From NCBI GenBank assembly GCA_965369325.1, contig CBDUQI010000137.1, forward strand, positions 1 through 15,772: 15,772 nt of DNA, in the 5' to 3' direction. The DNA comes from CBDUQI01 sp965369325 (lineage in GTDB: Bacteria; Pseudomonadota; Gammaproteobacteria; Steroidobacterales; JBCBZW01). The notes beneath the pieces are model-generated. The model saw only the letters and a list, made by a program, of their open reading frames with translations. It ran no database searches and was not told the origin of the DNA. A program made the position numbers and the translations under genes. Of this stretch, positions 8,500 through 15,164 are shown piece by piece (position 1 is the stretch's first letter; every line of letters starts with the position of its first letter).

Positions 8500-10065
8500 A
8501 TGACCAAAGCTGCATTCAATGCCATTGCAATATTATCCCGACCGGTGCGCATGCATCACCTGGGCGTATTCGTATTGCTTTCGTTAGGCGCCAGTGTAGG
8601 CGCACAGAATCTTGTGAGTATCGATCAGGCGGGGTTGACGAGCGGCAACGGTGTTTCCCTGGCAGAGATTGCTGCCCGGCCGCTACCTCCGCGACTCAGT
8701 GCCGACGGGCAACGGGTTGTCTTCGTCAGTATGGCGAGTGACTTGGTCACCACCGCGGACACGAACAACGCGTTTGATCTCTTTGTACGTGACCGTGCAA
8801 GCAGTTCCACCGAGCTTGTCAGCATCAATTCGTCCAATACGAACAGTGGGGGCTCATCGGGCGGTCTGCCTCTGGTTAGTGCAAACCCGAAAATCGCCGC
8901 CAATGGGCGCTACATTGTGTTCGAGAGCACCGCGGGCGACCTGGTAACCAATGACAGCAACAACGCACTGGATGTCTTTCAGCGCGATGTGATGACCGAT
9001 TCCACACAGCTTGTGAGCACAGATCAGACCGGCGCCTCTGCCGGCAATAGTTTCTCGTTTGCCCCCGACGCCAGCAATGATGGTCAGGCGGTAGCGTTCG
9101 TCAGCATTTCGAGTGATTTGGTCGGCAACGACACCAATGGCGGAATTGAAGATGTGTTCTTCCGTGCGCTCAGTGCCAGCGCGCCGGTGCTGATTAGTCT
9201 CAGGAACGACGGCGCCGGCAGCGGCAACCGCCGTTCGTACGACCCACGGATCAGTGGCGACGGTGCGTTTGTGGCGTTTGTCAGCGATGCCAATGATCTG
9301 GTGGCCAACGACATGAACGACGTGTGCGACGTATTCGTGCATGAACTGCTCAGCGGAGCCACAACGCTAGTAAGCGTCAACACCACCGGCGTTGCTGCTA
9401 ACGCGCTCTCCGCCATCAATGCGATTAGCGACGATGGTCGGTATGTGCTTTTTCAGAGCGACGCCAGCGATCTGGTGGCCGGCGACACTAACAATGCGCG
9501 CGACGTTTTCGTACGCGATCGGGTGAACGGCGTGACTCTACTGGTTAGTGCCACTGCCACCGGAAAACCCGGTAATCGCGCCTCGGGCGATACTGGTCGG
9601 CCGGCGGTAATGAGCGCGGACGGCCGCTATGTGGCGTTTGAAAGCTTGGCTAGCAATCTCATCGGTAGCGACCACAACAACGCACGCGACGTTTTCGTGC
9701 GTGACCTGGTGAACGCTCAGACCACGTTGGTGAGCGTCGCCTTTGGCAGCCCGACAAGCGGCGACCGTCGCTCCGGTTCTCCTAGCATCAGTGCCGACGG
9801 CCAAAGGGTGGCGTTCGCGAGTGTGGCGACTGACTTGGTGGTTGGCGACACCAACGCCGTTCAGGACGTGTTCGTTAGAGACCTGCAGTCGCAAATGACC
9901 ACGTTGCTGAGCATCGGCGCGGGCGGCGTGGACGCTGACCGGCCGACTGGCAATCCGGCGATCAGCGCCGATGGGCAAGTGATTGTCTTTGATAGCCGCG
10001 CCGACAACCTGGTGGCCAGTGACACTAACGGCACCAGCGACGTTTTCGTGGTGGACCTGCCGTGA
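8500..10065 (+). CDS. Secreted eight-bladed TolB/PD40-like beta-propeller protein
   Basis: The ATG at 8500 has GGGGAG ending 5 nt upstream and gives 521 aa; the frame stays open further upstream, overlapping the previous gene, but that start is less likely. The N-terminus is a signal peptide ending near GASVGAQ. A second ATG at 8551 would give a shorter signal. The rest is eight repeats of about 55-60 residues with the consensus ISxDGRYVAFxSxASDLVxGDTNNxxDVFVRDL followed by TTLVS, typical of TolB/WD40-like (PD40) propellers. The last blade stops after its VFVVDLP strand. The missing outer strand appears to be supplied by the segment just after the signal peptide (NLVSIDQAGLTSGNG), a Velcro-type closure. 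The conserved Asp/Asn loops could bind calcium (inference). There is no dockerin or membrane anchor. It is the last gene of the probable operon. Function is unknown; it may be a periplasmic or secreted binding scaffold. Confidence 0.85.
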   Translation: MTKAAFNAIAILSRPVRMHHLGVFVLLSLGASVGAQNLVSIDQAGLTSGNGVSLAEIAARPLPPRLSADGQRVVFVSMASDLVTTADTNNAFDLFVRDRASSSTELVSINSSNTNSGGSSGGLPLVSANPKIAANGRYIVFESTAGDLVTNDSNNALDVFQRDVMTDSTQLVSTDQTGASAGNSFSFAPDASNDGQAVAFVSISSDLVGNDTNGGIEDVFFRALSASAPVLISLRNDGAGSGNRRSYDPRISGDGAFVAFVSDANDLVANDMNDVCDVFVHELLSGATTLVSVNTTGVAANALSAINAISDDGRYVLFQSDASDLVAGDTNNARDVFVRDRVNGVTLLVSATATGKPGNRASGDTGRPAVMSADGRYVAFESLASNLIGSDHNNARDVFVRDLVNAQTTLVSVAFGSPTSGDRRSGSPSISADGQRVAFASVATDLVVGDTNAVQDVFVRDLQSQMTTLLSIGAGGVDADRPTGNPAISADGQVIVFDSRADNLVASDTNGTSDVFVVDLP

Positions 10066-10101
10066 GACCCCGCCAGCGCATCAGTGCCGCTCACCACGTG
10101 C

Positions 10102-10125
10102 AAAAAAACCGGCGACGGCGCCTGG
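10102..10125 (-). terminator. Rho-independent terminator of the fae-like gene
   Basis: Read on the - strand, a GC-rich stem (CC-A-GGCG / CGCC-GG, loop CCGT, one bulged A) is followed at once by seven T residues. It begins 1 nt past the stop codon of the Fae homologue. The T-run is on the - strand side only, so it does not serve as a canonical terminator for the convergent propeller gene. Confidence 0.75.
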
Positions 10126-10126
10126 A

Positions 10127-10675
10127 TCAAATCTTTCCGTCGAGACCCAGCTGGTAGTACTTGTGGGTGATGGTGTCCTGGTTCTCCAGCAGCCAGTCGA
10201 TCGAAGGCTCGTTCTGCATGGCTTTACGGATCGCTTCGGTCATGGCCTTGCGGTGAATCTCGAACAGCGCCTTGTGATCCAGATCGTCAGCGGTGGCGAC
10301 CCCGGGATTAAGCCACACACTGCAGATAATGCCGAGATCGTTAGCCTTCTCTTTCGGAAGATAGCCCGCGCGCACGGCGTCGAGCACCCCGTTGGCGATC
10401 GCGCCCTGCACGGTGCCCATCAGAATGTTGGTATAGCGGTTGTTGTTTACCGTGACCTTGCTAACGCACAGCGTGAGAGGGCGCACCTGGATGTTAGTGT
10501 TGAGGATGGCGAATACCTTGGAGTGGCCTTTTGCCTGATCGCCCGTCAGCGTGGCCAGCGCCGTGCCCACCGGGCCATCGAGTTCGCCGATGACCACTTC
10601 CGGCTCAGCAGCAGTAAACGGCGGACCGCCAGCGACGAGCGCTTCACCGGAACGAAATACAATGCGATCTGACAT
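10127..10675 (-). CDS. Formaldehyde-activating enzyme (Fae) family protein, variant active site
   Basis: The product is 182 aa, close to the roughly 170 aa of the family. Fae condenses formaldehyde with tetrahydromethanopterin in methylotrophs; related paralogues have other or unknown roles. Family features visible here include GEALV (residues 10-14), the VVIG strand (27-30), the GHSKVFAILNTNIQVRPLTL segment, KVTVNNNRYTNILMG, then a helix with AIANGVLDAVRAGYLPKEKA and a VWLNPGVA segment. From memory, canonical Fae has a catalytic His seven residues before the end of the HIDLIIG motif; the aligned position here is Glu24 (EPEVVIG). Formaldehyde condensation is therefore doubtful, and this may be a divergent paralogue. 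The ATG at 10675 has AGGAG 9 nt upstream. The gene stands alone, with its own terminator; no other methanopterin-pathway gene is visible. Family assignment is strong, reaction uncertain. Confidence 0.85.
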   Translation of the reverse strand: MSDRIVFRSGEALVAGGPPFTAAEPEVVIGELDGPVGTALATLTGDQAKGHSKVFAILNTNIQVRPLTLCVSKVTVNNNRYTNILMGTVQGAIANGVLDAVRAGYLPKEKANDLGIICSVWLNPGVATADDLDHKALFEIHRKAMTEAIRKAMQNEPSIDWLLENQDTITHKYYQLGLDGKI

Positions 10676-10791
10676 AGAGGAGTTCTCCTGTTAGGCACGG
10701 GCCGGTTCGCCCGGGGATGGCGCATCATACCGGCTATTCGGGCAGGGGCACAGCGGCGCGGCGATTCACCAGGCGTCAGTACAAACCCTGC

Positions 10792-11190
10792 TTACTGGGC
10801 GCTGAGCCCAGGACCACAGATATTTGCCGGTCCCGTACCGCCGGGTCGGCTGAACAGCGACTCGCTCACCAGCAATCAATCGAGAAAGTTGACCATGCCG
10901 TCGCCATCAAGATCCATGTTTGGTTGCACGGTAGAGTAAAAATGCTGCTTCATGATGGCCATATCTTCAAAGTCCACAACGCAGTCGTTGCTAAAGTCCG
11001 CATCGCAAATATTGCCGATGCCATCGCCGTTGGTATCCCTTTGATCAGCGTTCGCTACCATGAAGCAGTTGTCCCGATCATCGGCGATACCATCGTGATC
11101 TACGTCTTCCGGCTCCATGACGACTGTCCAACGCGTGGAGTACGTCACCGTTGAGCTGCCGCCGCCGACAAGGTCATGGTACTCGTAGCC
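10792..11190 (-). pseudogene. Remnant of a third TSP3-dockerin protein, broken by an in-frame TGA
   Basis: The frame runs from just after the lipoprotein stop (11190) to TGA at 10876-10878. The first codons read GYEYHDLVGGGSS, and the only internal starts are a GTG at 11146-11148 and an ATG near 11118. Then come TSP3 motifs (DVDHDGIADDRDNC, DTNGDGIGNICD) and a dockerin with both calcium loops, DFSNDCVVDFED and DLDGDGMVNFLD. The stop falls immediately after the second loop. Past it the same frame continues 27 codons to TAA at 10792-10794 and reads LLVSESLFSRPGGTG, which aligns without gaps to the end of the giant protein's dockerin (LDLMRGALFSRPGPSG), TGA taking the place of one Leu. There is no convincing signal peptide or start. 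I read it as the decayed 3' end of a paralogue of the giant gene. Alternatives are a short truncated dockerin protein or translational readthrough. Confidence 0.72.
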
Positions 11191-12495
11191 TTACTGGATC
11201 TGAATCAGCTGCGCTTTCGGAAGATCCTCTGATTTCTTGTTCAGGTTCAGGAGCTGCTGCACTAAACTCAATACCTGCAAGCTCCTCCCACCCTTTTGTT
11301 TCGGAATGTAATACCGTTCGTTCCGCATCGTCGTGGACAAGGCTGCGGCGCTGTCCCCGCCACGGCCCACTACAAACAGGGGATCATTACTTTCCCCAAT
11401 TGTGATCGGCGAGTGCTTGTCGTCCAGAACACCACGAAGGTACTCACCGAGATAATAGACGATTCCGTCGGTGCTTCTCGTGCTGACATGAAGTTGCGAT
11501 TCGCAGATTTTCTCCTTGGCATTGCTGGGTTCAACCTCTGATTCGGACAGATTTTCGCCAAAGAAAAACACTGTTCCTCTATCACCCCTCGCGCATTTGG
11601 TCAAATACTCCTTCAGCAAGGTGTTGTCACCTGCTTGGTATCCCTTCTCGATGTACTCGCCAATCTCAGTCGAAAGTGATTTGCTGCGGAACAAGTTCAG
11701 CCCGACCGAGCTGGATCCCTTGCGGAAAACGATGTAATCGGACTCTGGTTTGCAATTGAGATTTACATCTTTGTTGGTACAGCGACGTACGCTCAGCTTC
11801 TGTTCAACGAGTTTCGCCAAGCCTTCGGCGTTCAGGCTGGAGGTGATCACCAGAACCTCGTGTTTCGCGGCTGTAGACTTAGTTTGCAGCTGAAGCTGTT
11901 TTGCTAGTGTCGTCCAACCCCTCTCACGCGAATCGTTCTCAATTTTGTAGACTGCATGCCTCTTGCCATCGCGAATGGTCAGCACGATGTGCTCGAACAG
12001 AAGGTTGGCAAGAAGCTCGGAATCCCAGCCCTGCTGCCGGAACAATGTCAGCGTCTGCAGACTGATCGGCTTGAGGATTCCGCCATAGAATTCTTGCGAT
12101 TCAAGCACTGCAATAGTGTAGTTGGGATTCGTCGAATAGGCAGCACCAAGTGTTGGTGTAAGAGTATCTGCAGCATTTGTTGTGGTGTTCGTCGAAGAAC
12201 CGCCCATCGCGTTTTCAACAAGTTGTGAAACCTTCGTTCTATCCCGGGAAATTACAGAGCTCAACCCGGTGGAAGCACTGACCGTGAAGTTTCCTTTTAT
12301 ATCCGAAATCGACGTGTAGTGGCGAGGCGAACGGTGATAAGAGCGAAGCACATTTAGGAATGTTACTTGGTTGTTAGTGTTTTCAACCGCTTTGTTGAAG
12401 TCTACTGCATCGGCAGTGATTTGCGGTTTGACGGTCGCGCAGCCTTGCACAAAGACGAGGGCAAAGGCCGTCAATAGAAGGAGCCGGGTCTTCAT
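11191..12495 (-). CDS. Uncharacterised outer-membrane-type lipoprotein
   Basis: The 434-aa product starts at ATG 12495, with AGAGG about 9 nt upstream. It opens with a lipoprotein signal (MKTRLLLLTAFALVFVQGC): positive n-region, hydrophobic core, and a lipobox VQGC with Cys19 as the lipidated residue. The residue after Cys is Ala, so Lol-dependent outer-membrane sorting is likely. The next segment (NQVTFLNVLRSYHRSPRHYTSI) resembles a motif I associate with uncharacterised proteobacterial lipoproteins, but I cannot name the family. Residues about 85-125 are Ser/Thr/Asn-rich (SSTNTTTNAADTLTP). The remainder is mixed alpha/beta with no motif I recognise. Base composition is clearly lower in GC than the flanking genes (about 43% in one 60-nt sample, against over 60% in the TSP3 gene), and codon choice differs, suggesting separate acquisition. 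Its TAA stop directly abuts the dockerin remnant. Confidence 0.85.
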   Translation of the reverse strand: MKTRLLLLTAFALVFVQGCATVKPQITADAVDFNKAVENTNNQVTFLNVLRSYHRSPRHYTSISDIKGNFTVSASTGLSSVISRDRTKVSQLVENAMGGSSTNTTTNAADTLTPTLGAAYSTNPNYTIAVLESQEFYGGILKPISLQTLTLFRQQGWDSELLANLLFEHIVLTIRDGKRHAVYKIENDSRERGWTTLAKQLQLQTKSTAAKHEVLVITSSLNAEGLAKLVEQKLSVRRCTNKDVNLNCKPESDYIVFRKGSSSVGLNLFRSKSLSTEIGEYIEKGYQAGDNTLLKEYLTKCARGDRGTVFFFGENLSESEVEPSNAKEKICESQLHVSTRSTDGIVYYLGEYLRGVLDDKHSPITIGESNDPLFVVGRGGDSAAALSTTMRNERYYIPKQKGGRSLQVLSLVQQLLNLNKKSEDLPKAQLIQIQ

Positions 12496-12583
12496 GGGTC
12501 GCTACCTCTTTAGTGGTTTACATGTAGAGTAGTGTCTTCTCGGCAAGATTGTTCGCATTGAGGATGTGGCCCGACTGCTCTTT

Positions 12584-13606
12584 CTACGACGGGGACGGTA
12601 CGCGAACAACAATCTGTTCAGTGGTCACCTGTTCAAGCGCAATTGCCTGACCGCTAATCTGGCGAATCACATCAATATTTGTGCGCGTGTGCAGAGTAGG
12701 TGAGTGGGTCAAAAACTCCCCACCGGCGCCGAGCAACATGGGTACCAGGAGCTGGTCAGCCAGATGCTGATCCACCGCAACCTGCGCATCGCGAAACCGT
12801 CGATAGTCGCTTAACGCGCGGCCAGCGACGCGCTCTGCTTTGACACCGCGCGCAGCGTACGCCTCAAACAAATTTTCGAACCCATCATTGGGCGCACGCA
12901 GTGACACGATGTTGCCAGGGCCGAGCGAATCCACCTGATGGATGTGGATCGCATCAGTCTGGAGCGCGGCCTTGCGCTGCATATACGTTGCCTCGCGCCG
13001 CACGATGGACTCCTGCAAGTGGGCATAGGTGAGATGCACCTCCGGACCCGCATTCTGTGCCGCGTCGAGCAGGCACAACGGACGGTAGTGGTCACTCGGC
13101 GTGATTTTTGTGTTGAAACGGCCGCCACCATTGGGATAGAAGCCGTGACGTTCGAGGTTCAGCTCCAGGCCGACTCCTATGCGCGCTAGCAGAGGCGCGA
13201 AACTCAGGCGCAGAAAATCGAAACTCGGGGCCATGCCGTTGTGCGTGCCGCCTTCCAGATCAACGGAGCTTGCCGCAGGAGCACTCAGCAGTGCGGGCAA
13301 GATCGTCTGCAGTACCAGTGTCGTGCTACCCGCCGAACCGATCGCCACGCGATAGTTGCCGGCGCTAACCTCCTGAGGGCAAAACTCAAGATGGGTAGAC
13401 CCGATCTCATCACCCTGCACCGATGCTGCGCTCACCTGGGTGGCGGCACGTACAGCCGCCAGATGCTGGCGCATGAGCCCGGGGCGCTTGCGACCCGCGC
13501 GAATGTTCTGCACGCGAACGGGTTGCTGCAGACACATCGACAGTGATAGAGCGGTGCGCAGAATCTGCCCGCCGCCTTCGCCCGCGCTGCCGTCAATTGT
13601 GATCAT
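12584..13606 (-). CDS. rtcA: RNA 3'-terminal phosphate cyclase RtcA
   Basis: RtcA converts RNA 3'-phosphate ends to 2',3'-cyclic phosphates through an adenylylated enzyme and an RNA-adenylate intermediate, in the cytoplasm. The open frame extends further upstream, but the ATG at 13606 begins the family's characteristic N-terminus MITIDGSAGEGGGQILRTAL and gives 340 aa, matching the usual length of about 338-340. GAGG lies about 9 nt upstream. Other family signatures seen are RAGRKRPGLMRQHLAA, the GSAGSTTLVLQTILPAL block, GGTHNGMAPSFDFL, YPNGGG, and near the C-terminus LHTRTNI with His about residue 306, the position of the His that becomes adenylylated in E. coli RtcA. All key elements appear intact. 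It lies downstream of rtcB on the same strand, separated by a hairpin-rich 122-nt spacer, and is presumably transcribed from the same sigma-54 promoter. Confidence 0.96.
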   Translation of the reverse strand: MITIDGSAGEGGGQILRTALSLSMCLQQPVRVQNIRAGRKRPGLMRQHLAAVRAATQVSAASVQGDEIGSTHLEFCPQEVSAGNYRVAIGSAGSTTLVLQTILPALLSAPAASSVDLEGGTHNGMAPSFDFLRLSFAPLLARIGVGLELNLERHGFYPNGGGRFNTKITPSDHYRPLCLLDAAQNAGPEVHLTYAHLQESIVRREATYMQRKAALQTDAIHIHQVDSLGPGNIVSLRAPNDGFENLFEAYAARGVKAERVAGRALSDYRRFRDAQVAVDQHLADQLLVPMLLGAGGEFLTHSPTLHTRTNIDVIRQISGQAIALEQVTTEQIVVRVPSPS

Positions 13607-13659
13607 TGTCTGCGTCCTCACCGTTCTTTCTTCCCCGCCAGATCTTGTTACTCGCGAAT

Positions 13660-13713
13660 GCCGGACGCCCCCATTGGCGTCCGGCCCTGCCGGCATAAAG
13701 CCCCCGGCTTTAT
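13660..13713 (-). other. Tandem perfect hairpins in the rtcB-rtcA spacer
   Basis: Two perfect inverted repeats occur in the 122-nt gap. One, at 13695-13713, has an 8-bp stem (ATAAAGCC/GGCTTTAT) with a 3-nt loop. The other, at 13660-13685, has a 10-bp stem (GCCGGACGCC/GGCGTCCGGC) with a 6-nt loop. A third small stem (CCGGC/GCCGG) overlaps the second and competes with it. No long T-run follows, so this looks more like an mRNA processing, stability or attenuation element, or a REP-like palindrome, than a simple terminator. Confidence 0.6.
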
Positions 13714-13729
13714 TCCTTACTGAAAGGCG

Positions 13730-14959
13730 CTAACCTTTCACACATACGATCTGCTTGAGCGTGTAGCGAATTTCCACCAGATCCTTCTGCGCGGCCATCA
13801 CCGCGTCGATGTCTTTGTATGCTTTCGGCGTCTCATCAATGACACTCGCATCCTTGCGGCACTCCACCCCTTCGGTTGCCTTGATGTGCTCATCCAGCGA
13901 CACCAGCTTCTTGGCCCGCGTACGCGACATGACTCGCCCGGCGCCGTGGCTGCAGCTGTGGAAACTCTCCGGGTTGCCGAGGCCACGTACGATGAACGAA
14001 CGCGCGCCCATGCTGCCGGGAATAATCCCCATCTCGCCTTCTTTCGCCGACACCGCGCCCTTACGCGTCACCAGCACGTTCTTGCCGTAGTGGTGCTCAC
14101 GCGAGACGTAGTTGTGGTGGCAGTTCACCGCCTCACAGCTTGCATCGAACGGCACGTCGAGCTCGTCACGCAGGGCAGCGATCACTCGCGCCATCATCAC
14201 CTCGCGGTTAGTGCGGGCAAAACGCTGTGCCCAGGACACGGCAGCAATATAATCGCCAAACAGCTCGCTACCCTCGGGCAAATACGCCAGATCCTTATCC
14301 GGCAGCTGAATCTGCCAGCGCTCCATCTCGCGACGCGCCTTGTCGATAAAGTAGGTGCCGATGCGGTTGCCCACGCCGCGCGAGCCACTGTGCAGCATTA
14401 CCCAAACCTGATCCGACTCGTCCAGGCACACCTCGATGAAGTGGTTGCCCGTGCCCAGCGTACCCAGGTGATGCAGGTTGTTGGTCTTGCGAAGCGTTTT
14501 GTGCTGATCCTGAAGAATGTCGAAGTCGTCCTTCAGGCCCATCCACGCGTCACCCACATCCTGCGGCACCGTGCCCCACGCACCGACGTCCCGACTACCA
14601 CGCCGACGGCTACGGCCGTGCGGCACCGCGCTCTCAATAGCAGTGCGCATCGCAGCCAGCGAATCGGGCAGATCGGTGGCGGTCAGGCTCGTGCGTACCG
14701 CCATCATGCCGCAGCCAATATCCACGCCGACAGCCGCGGGAATCACCGCGCCAACCGTTGGCACAACGCTGCCGATGGTCGCGCCGATGCCCAGATGCAC
14801 GTCGGGCATGATGGCCACCCACTTGTGGATGAACGGCATGCTGGCAATGTTCTTGACCTGCTCGCGGGCCTGATCTTCGAACTCAACGCCGCGAGTCCAG
14901 GATTTGATTGGCACGCCGGCTGATTCGGTGACTTCGTAGTTTGCGTTGTTCATTTCCAT
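13730..14959 (-). CDS. rtcB: RNA-splicing ligase RtcB
   Basis: RtcB is a GTP- and Mn-dependent ligase that joins RNA 2',3'-cyclic phosphate or 3'-phosphate ends to 5'-OH ends, repairing cleaved tRNA and rRNA in the cytoplasm. At 409 aa it matches E. coli RtcB (408). Visible signatures are PDVHLGIGATIGSVVPT (residues 52-68), GVDIGCGM with metal ligands Asp80 and Cys83, GTGNHFIEV and LHSGSRGVGN with metal-binding His residues, NCHHNY, GSMGARSFIVRG, and SCSHGAGR with His338 as the guanylylated residue. The ATG at 14959 has GAGG 8 nt upstream; a second ATG at 14953 is too far from it. A sigma-54 promoter lies 45 nt upstream. rtcA follows, and divergent rtcR is beyond the promoter, the standard arrangement of the regulated RNA-repair operon. 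Confidence 0.97.
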   Translation of the reverse strand: MEMNNANYEVTESAGVPIKSWTRGVEFEDQAREQVKNIASMPFIHKWVAIMPDVHLGIGATIGSVVPTVGAVIPAAVGVDIGCGMMAVRTSLTATDLPDSLAAMRTAIESAVPHGRSRRRGSRDVGAWGTVPQDVGDAWMGLKDDFDILQDQHKTLRKTNNLHHLGTLGTGNHFIEVCLDESDQVWVMLHSGSRGVGNRIGTYFIDKARREMERWQIQLPDKDLAYLPEGSELFGDYIAAVSWAQRFARTNREVMMARVIAALRDELDVPFDASCEAVNCHHNYVSREHHYGKNVLVTRKGAVSAKEGEMGIIPGSMGARSFIVRGLGNPESFHSCSHGAGRVMSRTRAKKLVSLDEHIKATEGVECRKDASVIDETPKAYKDIDAVMAAQKDLVEIRYTLKQIVCVKG

Positions 14960-15003
14960 GACGGTCGCCTCGGTTGGGCCGTTGTTTGTTCTCCTAGGTA
15001 CAT

Positions 15004-15020
15004 TGCGAGACCCGTGCCAA
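15004..15020 (-). promoter_or_regulatory. Sigma-54 (-24/-12) promoter of rtcBA
   Basis: The - strand reads TTGGCACGGGTCTCGCA, against the consensus YTGGCACGrNNNTTGCW. The GG (15017-15018) and GC (15005-15006) are separated by exactly 10 nt, and the -24 half is perfect. The predicted transcript start is near 14993, giving a leader of about 34 nt before rtcB. RtcR, encoded divergently, is the expected activator. Confidence 0.85.
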
Positions 15021-15136
15021 AGTGTGAGAGGCGAACCCGGGAAAACTTCATCTTATTGTTTTTTCTGTTGTTTTTGTAAAGCGCTTGCTGAATGTGAATG
15101 AAACTCTATGAGAATTGCTCTTCTAAGCCTATCCAA

Positions 15137-15152
15137 ATAGATATGAATCTAT
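15137..15152. promoter_or_regulatory. Perfect inverted repeat, possible operator or RtcR upstream site
   Basis: ATAGAT-ATGA-ATCTAT is a perfect 6-bp inverted repeat 12 nt before the rtcR start and about 145 nt upstream of the predicted rtcB transcript start. That distance fits a sigma-54 enhancer site, and the position would also suit rtcR autoregulation. The assignment is by position and symmetry only. The rest of the rtcB-rtcR gap includes a T-rich tract (about 15053-15076) that may be bendable DNA. Confidence 0.35.
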
Positions 15153-15164
15153 CAAAATAAAACC

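Noticed and set aside
10876..10878. TGA as a selenocysteine codon in the dockerin remnant
   Set aside because: The homologous position in the giant protein is a structural Leu, not Cys, and no SECIS-like hairpin is evident just downstream. A nonsense mutation is simpler.
10717..11154. + strand open frame of 145 codons over the dockerin remnant
   Set aside because: It is antisense to clear TSP3/dockerin coding sequence and shows the Val/Ile bias expected of a shadow frame.
13886..14923. Long + strand open frame (345 codons) opposite rtcB
   Set aside because: It lies entirely antisense to a confidently identified rtcB, and its sequence is His/Arg/Ala-rich with no recognisable domain.
15085..15112. 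Possible sigma-70 promoter for rtcR (TTGCTG, 16 nt, TATGAG)
   Set aside because: The -10 match is poor and the spacer short; other equally weak pairs occur in this AT-rich stretch.
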